The notes under the pieces: generated by a model
Seen by the model: the letters and a program-made list of their open reading frames with translations, nothing else
The model's database searches: none
What the model was told of the DNA's origin: nothing
Translations under genes and position numbers: made by a program
Source of the DNA: Candidatus Methylomirabilota bacterium
GTDB lineage: Bacteria > Methylomirabilota > Methylomirabilia > Rokubacteriales > CSP1-6
Direction: 5' to 3'
Length of the DNA stretch: 37,822 nt
Assembly (NCBI GenBank): GCA_035764725.1
Contig: DASTYT010000083.1
Coordinates: 1-37,822, forward strand
Part shown: positions 7,187 to 17,321 of the stretch, piece after piece
How the letters are laid out: every line of letters starts with the position of its first letter
How positions within the stretch are numbered: position 1 is the stretch's first letter

Positions 7187-8002
7187 TTACTTCTTGTCCT
7201 TGTGAGCCAGAGCCACCGCGGCCTCGGGCGTCAGCACCTGGAAGGTCATCGACTCCATCAGGTAGAGGCGCACCGTGGTATCGGTGTGGCTCTGGTAGCC
7301 GATGGAGATGTCGGTGCCGACGGTCAGCTCGAAGTCCCCGCCGCGCAGGCTCATCACCACCGCGCCGTTGACCGCGGGCGCCCAGATGAGCGGTCCGTCC
7401 ACCAGCTTGCGCACGACGTTCAGGACCGGGTAGCCGCCGTCGCCGCGCGCCTGGGTCAGCTCGGTGTAGTAGCGGGGTCCGAGCGCGATGGCGTATGGCC
7501 CGTCGACGCCGGCCAGGCGCAGGAGCCGCGTCGCCTCGGCGACCGCGTGCGGGTAGCCCTCGCCCTCCGCGGGGATGGGCAGGATGGGATGCGACGAGGC
7601 CTTGTCGATGCCGGTGATGCCGGCGACCTGATAGCCGTGGAAGATGATGGTGTCCTCGCCATAGGCCATCTGGCTGGCGGCGTCGATCAGGGGCTGGAGC
7701 TCCGGATCCTTCGCGCCGCGCTCGACCGCGTCCAGCTCCTCGCGCGACAGCTCGAAGTACACCCGCAGGTCCACGAGGGGCAGGGCCAGGCGCCGCGACG
7801 CCTCGACGTTCGGCCCGGGCGGCGTGCTGATCCGCTCGCGGCGCCCGGTGCTCACGGCGGCCTTCGCCGGACCCTCGGGACCGTTGAAGTCCACCATCTT
7901 CCGCCCGGCCAGCTTCAGCTTGAGGACGCGCTTGGCTTCGGCGTCGATCTCCTTCCATGCCGCCGACGAGATGGGGGCCAGCTCGCGTGCGAGGTTGTTC
8001 AT
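7187..8002 (-). CDS. Encapsulin shell protein (family 1, HK97 fold)
   Basis: The 271-aa length and sequence match family 1 encapsulins (formerly linocin/bacteriocin M18): MNNLARELAPISSAAWKEIDAEA, GRKMVDFNGPEG (cargo-pocket region), the E-loop region near RVYFELSREELD, QMAYGEDTIIFHG and the C-terminal TDISIGYQSHTDTTVRLYLMESMTFQVLTPEAAVAL. These proteins assemble into hollow icosahedral compartments. The gene overlaps the stop of its cargo gene by four bases (ATGA), so shell and cargo are translationally coupled. With a ferritin-like cargo, the compartment should oxidise and store iron. Identification is firm. Confidence 0.95.
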   Translation of the reverse strand: MNNLARELAPISSAAWKEIDAEAKRVLKLKLAGRKMVDFNGPEGPAKAAVSTGRRERISTPPGPNVEASRRLALPLVDLRVYFELSREELDAVERGAKDPELQPLIDAASQMAYGEDTIIFHGYQVAGITGIDKASSHPILPIPAEGEGYPHAVAEATRLLRLAGVDGPYAIALGPRYYTELTQARGDGGYPVLNVVRKLVDGPLIWAPAVNGAVVMSLRGGDFELTVGTDISIGYQSHTDTTVRLYLMESMTFQVLTPEAAVALAHKDKK

Positions 8003-8403
8003 AGTGCGGGCCCGCCCTTCAGGCTACCGATTCCCAGCGAGCCGCCGCCACTACCGCCACCGGTACCTTTTTCCCCGGCGTCCACGCCCGCCTCCTCGGC
8101 CGCTTGCGCCTTCTCGATCCCGATGAGCGAGCCGGTGGTGAAGAGATACTCCTTCAAGTGCTCGTCCATCTTGGCGTCACGGCGCCGATACCACTCGAGG
8201 AGCATGGCGAAGTGCTCTTTCTCCTCGTCCCGGTTGTGCGCGAGGATGGCCTTGAGATCCCCGTCGGTGGCCGCGTCGACGCGCTGGTCGTACCAGTCGG
8301 CCGCCTCCAGCTCTTCCTGCATCGAGGTGAGCGCGCGGTGATTGTCCTGGGTCTCCGGCCGCAGCTTGTCTTCCGATTCGTGGTATCCAACCGAGTTGGC
8401 CAT
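7999..8403 (-). CDS. Encapsulated ferritin-like protein (EncFtn cargo)
   Basis: The open frame reaches 8445, but the ATG at 8403 is preceded by AGGAG at good spacing and gives the usual N-terminus. The product is 134 aa. The two-helix ferritin-like domain has the iron ligands expected of EncFtn: Glu in MQEELEAADWY and the ExxH pair in RDEEKEHFAMLLEWYRRRD. A Gly/Ser linker follows, then GSLGIGSLKG, the C-terminal targeting peptide that docks onto the inside of the encapsulin shell. The protein forms a ring-shaped decamer with ferroxidase activity in known homologues. The two-gene order cargo-shell with overlap is standard. Confidence 0.94.
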   Translation of the reverse strand: MANSVGYHESEDKLRPETQDNHRALTSMQEELEAADWYDQRVDAATDGDLKAILAHNRDEEKEHFAMLLEWYRRRDAKMDEHLKEYLFTTGSLIGIEKAQAAEEAGVDAGEKGTGGGSGGGSLGIGSLKGGPAL

Positions 8404-8468
8404 GGTCGCTCCTGTGAGAGGTTGCTGCTGTGAAGGGGCTTGCACTCATCGTAGCACCTCGCGAGGGT

Positions 8469-8501
8469 GTGCAGTCGCCGCGCTCCCGTCTGGGCTAGAA
8501 T
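8469..8501 (+). promoter_or_regulatory. Promoter-like element, copy 2 (before LLM oxidoreductase)
   Basis: This 33-nt segment matches the element at 6167-6199 at 28 positions, keeping the GCAGTCGCCGC block and the extended -10 TGGGCTAGAAT (hexamer 8496-8501). The hexamer ends seven bases before the chosen ATG at 8509, which suggests a leaderless transcript. Confidence 0.5.
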
Positions 8502-8508
8502 CAGGCCC

Positions 8509-9390
8509 ATGAAGATCCGCATCGGGGTGGGAGCGGCGGGCGCGGTGTCGACGCCGGAGCAGCTGGGCGAATTGATGACGGCGCTGGACGAGCGCGGGTT
8601 CGACTCGATCTGGCTCTCCGAGGTGCTGACGGGTCCCGTGCCCGATCCCGCCGTGGGGCTGGCGTGGGCGGCCGCCTTCAACGCGAAGGTGAAGCTCGGC
8701 ACCACCATGCTGCTCCCCGGGCGCAACGTGCTGCGCCTCGCCAAGCAGCTCGCGACCCTCGACGTGCTCTCCCGCGGCCGGCTGCTGGTGACGCTGGTGC
8801 CCGGCCTCACCTATCCGCCCGAGCGCGAGGCCATCGGCGTTGAGCCCAAGCAGCGCGGCGCGGTGATCGACGAGGCGCTGCCGCTGCTGCGCCGGCTCTG
8901 GGCTGGCGAGACGGTGAGCCACGAGGGCTTGTGCGGCTCGTTCAAGGACGTGAAGGTGACGCCGCGCCCCGTGCAGCAGCCGCTGGAAGTCTGGCTGGGC
9001 GGCAACATTCCCTCCGCGCTCGAGCGCTGCGGCCGGCTCTCCGACGGGTGGCTGCCGTCGCTCATCACGCCGGAGGAGGCGGCGGCCGGCCGCGCGGTGA
9101 TCGAGGAGGCGGCGGCCAAGGCCGGCCGCGCGATCAGCGGCGAGCACTTCGGCATGAGCATCGGCTACGCGAGCCAGCCCATCGATCCCGCCACCGCCAA
9201 GGTGATGGCGGCGCGGCGCCCGCGCGCGCTCGAGCTCACGCCGGTGGGCTACCCTCCCCTGCGGGAGAAGATCGAGAGCTTCCTGAAGGTGGGCTTCTCC
9301 AAGTTCGTGGCGCGCCCCGTGGTGCCGCCCGCCTCCTGGCGCGCCGAGCTCGACGCCCTCGCCGGCGCCGTCGGCGATCTGCAGACCTGA
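8509..9390 (+). CDS. LLM-class flavin-dependent oxidoreductase
   Basis: A 293-aa (beta/alpha)8-barrel of the bacterial luciferase-like superfamily, probably using F420 or FMN. Family landmarks are KIRIGVGAAG, MTALDERGFDSIWLSEVL, VKLGTTMLLPGRNVLRLAKQLATLDVLSRGRL, the blocks KDVKVTPRPVQQPLEVWLGGN and SDGWLPSLITPEEA. The open frame starts at 8467, but MKIRIGVG at 8509 is the natural N-terminus and follows a -10-like element. It is the first gene of a long plus-strand run. The substrate cannot be predicted. Two other LLM genes (26790, 32462) are only distantly similar. Confidence 0.9.
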   Translation: MKIRIGVGAAGAVSTPEQLGELMTALDERGFDSIWLSEVLTGPVPDPAVGLAWAAAFNAKVKLGTTMLLPGRNVLRLAKQLATLDVLSRGRLLVTLVPGLTYPPEREAIGVEPKQRGAVIDEALPLLRRLWAGETVSHEGLCGSFKDVKVTPRPVQQPLEVWLGGNIPSALERCGRLSDGWLPSLITPEEAAAGRAVIEEAAAKAGRAISGEHFGMSIGYASQPIDPATAKVMAARRPRALELTPVGYPPLREKIESFLKVGFSKFVARPVVPPASWRAELDALAGAVGDLQT

Positions 9391-9410
9391 GCGCGCCGGA
9401 CCTGCCGAAC

Positions 9411-10025
9411 GTGCGCCGCATCCTGCTGATCCGCCACGGCGAGACCGCCGGCAACGCGGCGCGCATCGTCCAGAAGCCGGATATCCCCCTCTCGCCCCGC
9501 GGCGAGGCCCAGGCCGACGCCCTCGCCCGCCGCCTCGCCGGCGACGGCATCACGCAGATCTTCTCGAGCGATCTCGAGCGCGCCGCTGCCACCGCCCGCC
9601 GCCTGCGCGCGACCACGGACGCCCCCATCGCCTTCGATCCCCTGCTCCAGGAGCGAAACTTCGGCGACGTGCGCGGCACGCCCTACGAGCAGCTGGGCTT
9701 CGATCTCTTCAAGCCCGACTACGCGCCGCCCAACGGCGAGACGTGGGAGATGTTCCACGCGCGCGTGGACCAGGCGTGGGAGCGCATCCAGGCGATGGCG
9801 GCGAGCACGGCCGGCACGCTCGCCGTGGTCACCCACGGCCTCGTCTGCCGCTCCATCGCCGCGCGGCACGTCGTGCTCGCCGACGGCATGCTGGTGCCCG
9901 AGAAGTGGGAGAACACGTCGGTGACCATCGTGGACGCGCAGACCCCCTGGCGCGTCAGCGTGCTAAACTGCGTCGCGCATCTCGAGGATCCCGAGCTGAG
10001 GCCGGCGCAGGGCGCCACCGTCTGA
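9411..10025 (+). CDS. Histidine phosphatase family protein (phosphoglycerate mutase-like)
   Basis: The start is a GTG 20 bases after the LLM stop; it puts the catalytic RHG motif at the expected place (MRRILLIRHGETAGNAARI). The 204-aa protein has the second catalytic pieces SSDLERAAATA and LLQERNFGDVRG (general-acid Glu) and a late VVTHGLVCRSIA (second His). This is the cofactor-dependent PGM / broad phosphatase fold, forming a phosphohistidine intermediate at the RHG histidine. The substrate is not predictable; candidates include sugar phosphates and alpha-ribazole phosphate, without cobamide genes nearby to support the latter. The longer open frame upstream overlaps the LLM gene and is not used. 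Confidence 0.9.
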   Translation: MRRILLIRHGETAGNAARIVQKPDIPLSPRGEAQADALARRLAGDGITQIFSSDLERAAATARRLRATTDAPIAFDPLLQERNFGDVRGTPYEQLGFDLFKPDYAPPNGETWEMFHARVDQAWERIQAMAASTAGTLAVVTHGLVCRSIAARHVVLADGMLVPEKWENTSVTIVDAQTPWRVSVLNCVAHLEDPELRPAQGATV

Positions 10026-10053
10026 TCCGCGGCGCCCATCACGAGGAGGACCT

Positions 10054-10572
10054 ATGGCACGCATCGAGCCCTTGAGCATTCACGAGGTCGACGACGAGAT
10101 CCGCCATCTCTGCGAGGAGTCGGAGCGCCAGAGCGGCACTTCGAAGAGCACCCGCACCTACGCGAAGAATCCCGCGGTGCTGAAGGCCCTCACCGCCTTC
10201 CGTGCCGCGCTGGCCAAGGCGAGCGCGCTGGATCCCGTGCTGCGCGAGCTGGTGCGGATCAAGATCGCGGGGCTCAACGCCTGTCGCTACTGACTCACCG
10301 TGCGCTATGCCGGGGCCCGGCATGCGGGAGCGACGGAAGAGAAGATCGCGGCGATCAATGACGAGACGTCCACCCTCCTGACGCCGCGCGAGCGCGCGGC
10401 GCTCAAGTTCGCCGAGAAGCTCGCGGTGGACCACCAGAAGGTCGACGACGGGCTCTGGGCCGAGGTGCGGGCGCACTTCTCCGAGGCCGAGGTCATCGAG
10501 CTGGTGGCCCACACCACGCTCTACATCGGCTTCGGTCGCTTCAACGAGATCGTGGGCCTGGAGCCGAGCTAG
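10054..10572 (+). CDS. AhpD-like carboxymuconolactone decarboxylase family protein; in-frame TGA read as selenocysteine (CxxU)
   Basis: A strong GAGGAGG site precedes the ATG. Read through the TGA at 10291-10293, the product is 172 aa, a normal length for the AhpD/CMD family of thiol peroxidase-related enzymes. The active motif sits in VRIKIAGLNACRY-TGA-LTVRYAGARHAGATEEKI, where family members have CxxC; here it is Cys77-Arg-Tyr-Sec80. The part after TGA continues as a normal CMD C-terminus (LTPRERAALKFAEKLAVD, FSEAEVIELVAHTTLYIGFGRFNEIVGLE). A SECIS-like hairpin lies 19 nt beyond. Selenocysteine-containing AhpD-like proteins are an established bacterial selenoprotein family. A split gene or a nonsense mutation is the alternative; neither half would carry the complete redox pair. 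Confidence 0.88.
10303..10326 (+). promoter_or_regulatory. SECIS-like hairpin of the AhpD-like gene
   Basis: ATGCCGG (10307-10313) pairs perfectly with CCGGCAT (10317-10323), leaving GGC as a three-base loop, or GGGCC if the last pair opens. The stem extends with a T-G wobble (10306-10324), a bulged C10305, and CG (10303-10304) with CG (10325-10326). The loop starts 19-20 nt after the TGA and begins with G, as expected of a bacterial SECIS. The bulged pyrimidine below the upper stem recalls the bulged U of E. coli fdhF. Pairing was done by eye. Confidence 0.65.
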
Positions 10573-10584
10573 CTCGGGGGTGGC

Positions 10585-11778
10585 GTGTACGACCTCGCCA
10601 TCGTCGGCGGGGGCATTGGCGGCTCCACGCTCGCAACGGTGATGGCGCGTGCGGGGGCCCGCGTCCTGGTCGTGGAGCGCGAGCAGACCTTCCGCGACCG
10701 CAACCGCGGCGAGTACATCCACCCATGGGGCGTGGTGGAGGCCCGCGCGCTGGGCATCGAGCGGCGCCTCCTGGAGACGTGCGGTCACCCGGTGCCCTGG
10801 CGTAGCACTTACGCCGACGGCGCCCTGATCAGCCGGCGAGACATCACGGCGGCACGGAGCTGCTCGGGTATCGGCTTCCATCACCCCGAAATGCAGGAGG
10901 CGCTGCTCGCCCTCGCGCGAGAATCCGGTGCTGAGGTGCGGCGCGGCGTCGTCGTGACGGGCGTGCGGCCCGGCACGTCACCCTCGCTGCAGCTGGAAGA
11001 CGGTGGGCAGGTTCCCGCCCGGCTCGTGGTGGCCGCTGACGGCCGGACCTCACATGCCCGCGAGTGGGCGGGCCTCCCAACGCTGCGCGATCCCGAGCTC
11101 CTCGTGATCGCCGGCATCTTCCACGGTGAACTCGACCTCCCGAGTGACTCCGTACACACCGTGTACGAGCCCCGACGGGGTCAGGGCGTGCTCATCTTCC
11201 CCGTGGGGCGCGAGCGTTTCCGCTCTTATTTCTTCTACGCGCGCGAGGGGTCGCCTCGTCCATTGCATGGGGCACGCCATGCCGGTGATTTCGTCGCCGC
11301 ATGCGTGGAGACCGGCGCGCCTCCCGCATGGTTCGCGCGCGCTCGGGTGCTAGGCCCTCTCGCCTCCTTCGAGGCGTGCGATCGCTGGGTGGAGCGCCCG
11401 CACCGCGAGGGCGTGGTCCTCATCGGTGACGCGGCCGCCACCACCGATCCGACGTTCGGCGACGGGCTCTCGCTCACGCTGCGCGACGTGCGCACCCTGC
11501 GCGATCGGCTGCTCGACACGTCCGACTGGGGGGAGGCGGCCGACGCCTACGCGGAGGAGCATGTGCGCTACTACGGCGCGCTGCGTCGCATCCAGGGCTG
11601 GACGCGCGAGCTCTTGTACGAGCGCGGACCGGCGGCCGAGGCGCGGCGGGCGCGCGCGCTACCGCTGCTGGCCAAGGAGCCGGACCGCCGGCTCGACTAC
11701 GGGACCTGGGGGCCCGACGGGCCCGACGACGAGGAGGCCCGTCGTCGCTTCTACGGCGAGGATCAAAAGACGCTATAG
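10585..11778 (+). CDS. FAD-dependent monooxygenase-like oxidoreductase (PHBH fold)
   Basis: The GTG start lies 12 bases after the AhpD-like stop and gives YDLAIVGGGIGGSTLATVMARAG, the Rossmann FAD-binding GxGxxG at residues 8-13. The 397-aa protein has the other group A markers: the mid-protein VVAADGRTSHAR (DG motif) and VLIGDAAATTDPTFGDGLSLTLRD (GD motif) near 280-300. Such enzymes hydroxylate or epoxidise aromatic or polyketide-like substrates with NAD(P)H, or act as geranylgeranyl reductase-type enzymes. The substrate is unknown. It probably shares a transcript with the upstream AhpD-like gene. Confidence 0.88.
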   Translation: MYDLAIVGGGIGGSTLATVMARAGARVLVVEREQTFRDRNRGEYIHPWGVVEARALGIERRLLETCGHPVPWRSTYADGALISRRDITAARSCSGIGFHHPEMQEALLALARESGAEVRRGVVVTGVRPGTSPSLQLEDGGQVPARLVVAADGRTSHAREWAGLPTLRDPELLVIAGIFHGELDLPSDSVHTVYEPRRGQGVLIFPVGRERFRSYFFYAREGSPRPLHGARHAGDFVAACVETGAPPAWFARARVLGPLASFEACDRWVERPHREGVVLIGDAAATTDPTFGDGLSLTLRDVRTLRDRLLDTSDWGEAADAYAEEHVRYYGALRRIQGWTRELLYERGPAAEARRARALPLLAKEPDRRLDYGTWGPDGPDDEEARRRFYGEDQKTL

Positions 11779-11779
11779 T
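11774..11779 (+). promoter_or_regulatory. -10-like element before the TRAP binding protein
   Basis: TATAGT overlaps the last codons of the monooxygenase gene, and TATAGT followed by a near-identical AGCGGGCC context recurs before the gene at 25267. A GACAGGAGG ribosome site follows, so this gene would have an ordinary leader. No clear -35 is visible. Confidence 0.3.
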
Positions 11780-11815
11780 AGCGGGCCAAGCGTCAGACAG
11801 GAGGCCTTCATCCAC

Positions 11816-12943
11816 ATGGAGATCACCGGCATAGCGAGCGAGAACAGTCACCGGCGCCGCTTCCTCTTGAAGGCCGGCGGGGCGCTGGCGGCGATGGGGG
11901 CGGCCGCCGTGGTCGAGGCGCCCGCGGTGATCGCGCAGCCCAAGGTGAAGTGGCGGCTCTCCACCGCCTATCCCGCCTCTCTCGACACCCTGCACGGGGC
12001 CGCCGAGCGCCTCGCCGCCATCGTGAGCGAGATGAGCGGCGGGCGCTTCGTCATCGAGGTCTATCCCGGCGGGCAGATCATGAAGCCCTTCGACTGCTTC
12101 GACGAGACCTCGAAGGGCACGATCGAGGCCTTCATGTCCGTGCCGTACTACTTCACGGAGCGCAAGAAAGAACCGGCATTCGAGTGGTTCACGACGGTGC
12201 CGTTCGGGATGAATCCCGAGGGCATGTCCGCCTGGTACCACTACGGCGACGGCCTGAAGCTGCTTCAGGAGAGCTACGGCGCGTTCAACCTGGTGCCGAA
12301 GCCCGGCCACGCCTTCGCCCCGCAGATGGGCGGATGGTTCCGCAAGAAGATCAACTCGACCGCCGACTACAAGGGCCTGCGCATGCGCATCGGCGGACTC
12401 GGCGGCAAGATCATCGGGCGGCTCGGCGCCACCGGCATCCTCATGCCCGCCTCGGAGATCTTCGGCGCGCTCGAGCGCGGGGTCATCGACGCGGGCGAGT
12501 GGGTGGGGCCCTATGACGACATGAAGCTCGGCCTCCACAATACCGCCCCGTACTACTACTACCCCGGCTGGCACGAACCCGGCACGATGCAGGGCTTCGG
12601 CTTCTACCGCAAGGCCTACGACGCGCTGCCTGTCGATCTCCGGCAGACGCTCGACCACGCCGCCACCGCCACCGAGGTGTACGGGATCAGTCTCTATCAC
12701 CAGCGGAACGCGGCGGCGCTGGCGCAGATGCGGGCGGAGTTCAAGGGCAAGATCGAGCTCGTCCAGTTCCCGGCCCCGGTCTTGAAGGAGCTGAAGAAAA
12801 TAGCCGCCGGGGTTCTCCATGAAGAGTCGGAGAAGACGCCGATGGCGAAAAAGGTCTACGCCTCGTTCAACAAGTTCCAGGCGCTGGTCGGGGCCTGGGA
12901 CCTGGTCGCCGAGGGCGCCGCCCACCAGTACGTGATCCGGTGA
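11816..12943 (+). CDS. TRAP transporter substrate-binding protein (DctP family), Tat-exported
   Basis: Periplasmic solute receptor of 375 aa. The N-terminus is a twin-arginine signal (RRRFLLKAGGALAAMGAAAVV, cleavage near AQPK). The mature part shows the DctP fold: KWRLSTAYPASLDTLHGAAERLAAIVSEMSGGRFVIEVYPGGQI, FMSVPYYFTERKKE, and the signature TADYKGLRMRIGGLGGKIIGRLGA with the carboxylate-binding Arg, then ALERGVIDAGEWVGPYDD. The Tyr/Trp-rich PYYYYPGWHEPG is typical of the alpha-keto acid receptor subgroup. AGGAGG is 12 bases before the ATG. No DctQ or DctM membrane subunit is nearby. The next gene overlaps by four bases. Confidence 0.92.
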   Translation: MEITGIASENSHRRRFLLKAGGALAAMGAAAVVEAPAVIAQPKVKWRLSTAYPASLDTLHGAAERLAAIVSEMSGGRFVIEVYPGGQIMKPFDCFDETSKGTIEAFMSVPYYFTERKKEPAFEWFTTVPFGMNPEGMSAWYHYGDGLKLLQESYGAFNLVPKPGHAFAPQMGGWFRKKINSTADYKGLRMRIGGLGGKIIGRLGATGILMPASEIFGALERGVIDAGEWVGPYDDMKLGLHNTAPYYYYPGWHEPGTMQGFGFYRKAYDALPVDLRQTLDHAATATEVYGISLYHQRNAAALAQMRAEFKGKIELVQFPAPVLKELKKIAAGVLHEESEKTPMAKKVYASFNKFQALVGAWDLVAEGAAHQYVIR

Positions 12944-13904
12944 CGATGCGCGTCCTCCTCCTGGCACTCGCGCTGATGCTCTCGCTGCCGCCGGCGGGGG
13001 AGGCGCAGGAGCCGCGGCGGCCCATACGCATCGGCGTGCTCAACGCCGCGTTCGCGGCCAGCCATCCCACCGTGGAGGGCCTCAAGGCCGGGCTCAAGGA
13101 GCTCGGATACGAGGACGGCCGCGACGTGACGTTCGACATCCGCTTCACGGAAGGCCGGCTCGACACGATGCCCGAGGCGGCGGGGGCGCTGGTCAAGTCG
13201 GGGGTGGACCTGATCTTCACGAGCCAGGAGGCGGCGACCAAGGCCGCGCGCGAGGCCTCGTCGACCATCCCCATCGTGTTCACGCTGGTGGGGGATCCCG
13301 TCGGCGCCCAGCTCGTGGGCTCGCTCGCGCGGCCGGGCGGCAACGTGACCGGCGTGTCGAGCCTTCAGACCGAGCTGATGGCCAAGCGCCTGGAGGTGCT
13401 GCGCACGGTCGTGCCGACGGTGCGCCGCGTCTGGCTCCTCTACTACGGGGCGGATCTCGGCACCACGCCCATGATCAACCGCGCCCTCGAGGTCGCCCAG
13501 GCCATGCGGCTCGAGATCGTGCCGCGCGGCGTGCTCGAGGGCTCGGCGCTCCCCACTGTGCTCCGCGACGTGCGCCGTGACGACGCCGTGCTCGTCCCCG
13601 AGGGCTCGAATCCCGAGCTGGTCATCGCGATCATCGGGCGCGCGCTCGCGCTGCGTCTGCCCAGCGTGTTCGGCACCGGGCTATGGGTGGGCCACGGCGG
13701 CCTCATCTCCTACGGCCCGGATTACTACGCCCAGGGCGTGCAGGCGGCGGGGCTGGTCGCCAAGATCGTACGCGGGGCCGCGCCCCAGGATCTGCCGGTG
13801 GTGGGCGCGGAGAAGATCGACCTCGCGGTGAACCTCAAGACCGCGGAGCAGCTCGGCGTCACGGTGCCGCGAAAGATCCTGCTGCGCGCCGACGCGTTCC
13901 GTCG

Positions 13905-13908
<4 letters not shown>
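12940..13908 (+). CDS. ABC-type substrate-binding protein (PF04392 type), orphan
   Basis: A 322-aa exported binding protein, paralogous in fold to the one at 2348-3334. The signal peptide (MRVLLLALALMLSLPPAGEAQ) is followed by RPIRIGVLNAAF, GLKELGYEDGRDVTFDIRFTEGR, SSTIPIVFTLVGDPVGAQLVGSLARPGGNVTGVSS and the C-terminal AVNLKTAEQLGVTVPRKILLRAD. The GTG at 12940 is chosen because it overlaps the previous stop (GTGA); an ATG two codons later is equally possible. Its stop overlaps the start of the histidine kinase gene by four bases. No transport permease is adjacent, so a sensory role is plausible but unproven. Confidence 0.9.
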
Positions 13909-16340
<2,432 letters not shown>

Positions 16341-16346
16341 CTACGC

Positions 16347-16352
16347 TATGCT
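16347..16352 (+). promoter_or_regulatory. -10-like element six bases before the esterase ATG
   Basis: TATGCT ends six bases before the ATG at 16359. The same hexamer at the same distance occurs before the gene at 18951. Transcription would start at the A of the ATG, giving a leaderless mRNA; no Shine-Dalgarno sequence is present. Confidence 0.4.
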
Positions 16353-16358
16353 GTGAAG

Positions 16359-17321
16359 ATGGACGACGTCGGGCGCCGTGACTTCCTGAAGCACGCCACC
16401 ACGCTGGGTGCGCTTGCGGTATCGATGAAGGCCGGCGTGCGGCTGGCCGCGGCGCAGGGGAGGCCGACGATGAAATTCGAGCTGAAGGTGAGCGACGTCG
16501 AGTTCCTGCGCACGCCGAAGGGCCGCCAGCTGATGGCGCGCGTCTATCAGCCCCAAGGCACCGGGCCCTTCCCCACGGCGCTCGACCTGCACGGCGGAGC
16601 CTGGCGCCGCAAGGATCGGCTCGCCGAGGAGCCAATGGACCGCGCCATCGCCGGGAGGGGCGTGCTCGTGGTGGCCATCGACCTCAGGCTCTCGGACGAG
16701 GCGCCGTACCCGGCCTCGGTGCAGGACGCGAACTACGGCGTGCGCTGGCTCAAGTCGCGCGCGGCCGAGTGGAATGGCGATGCCTCAAGGCTGGGCATCT
16801 ACGGGAGCAGTAGCGGCGGCCACGTCGCCCAGCTCCTGGCCCTGCGCCCGCGCGATCCCCGCTACGGCGCGATTCCCCTGCTGTCGGCGCCGAGCGTGGA
16901 CGCCACCGCGGCCTACGTCGCCACGCGCTCGCCCATCAGCGACACCGTCGCGCGCTTCCACCAGGCCGAGAAGATGAAGCGCGAGGCCATGATCGAGAAC
17001 AACCGTGTCTACTTCAATCCGTGGGAGACGATCCATGACGGCAATCCTCAAGAGATTCTCGAGCGCCGCGACTTCGCCGCCCTGGTGCCGATGCTGATCA
17101 TGCAGGGCGCGCTCGACGACAACGTACTGCCGGCCGTGCAGGAGAAGTTCGCCGCGACCTACCGCGCCGGCGGCGGGATCTGCGAGCTGACCGTCTTCGA
17201 GAACAGCGAGCACGAGTGGGTGGCCAAGCCCGGGCCGCAGACGACCCGCGCCCAGGAGATGGTCAAGGCCTTCATCGCGCGCCAGTCCGCTGCCACCCCG
17301 TCCGCAGGAGGCAGATCGTGA
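16359..17321 (+). CDS. Alpha/beta hydrolase, carboxylesterase-like, Tat-exported
   Basis: The 320-aa product starts with a twin-arginine signal (GRRDFLKHATTLGALAVSMKAG). The hydrolase fold has the HSL/BD-FAE-type oxyanion motif LDLHGGAWRR, the nucleophile elbow GSSSGGH (Ser151), the acid in GALDDNVLP and the catalytic His in NSEHEW. Esters of carboxylic acids are the likely substrates, acting outside the cytoplasmic membrane. A GTG two codons upstream (16353) is an alternative start. The next gene overlaps by four bases, so hydrolase and 2-hydroxyacid dehydrogenase are probably made together. Confidence 0.88.
   Translation: MDDVGRRDFLKHATTLGALAVSMKAGVRLAAAQGRPTMKFELKVSDVEFLRTPKGRQLMARVYQPQGTGPFPTALDLHGGAWRRKDRLAEEPMDRAIAGRGVLVVAIDLRLSDEAPYPASVQDANYGVRWLKSRAAEWNGDASRLGIYGSSSGGHVAQLLALRPRDPRYGAIPLLSAPSVDATAAYVATRSPISDTVARFHQAEKMKREAMIENNRVYFNPWETIHDGNPQEILERRDFAALVPMLIMQGALDDNVLPAVQEKFAATYRAGGGICELTVFENSEHEWVAKPGPQTTRAQEMVKAFIARQSAATPSAGGRS

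Noticed and set aside
10300..10572. A separate 90-aa gene starting with GTG after the TGA
   Set aside because: It lacks a ribosome site and is simply the C-terminal half of the AhpD-like protein in the same frame.
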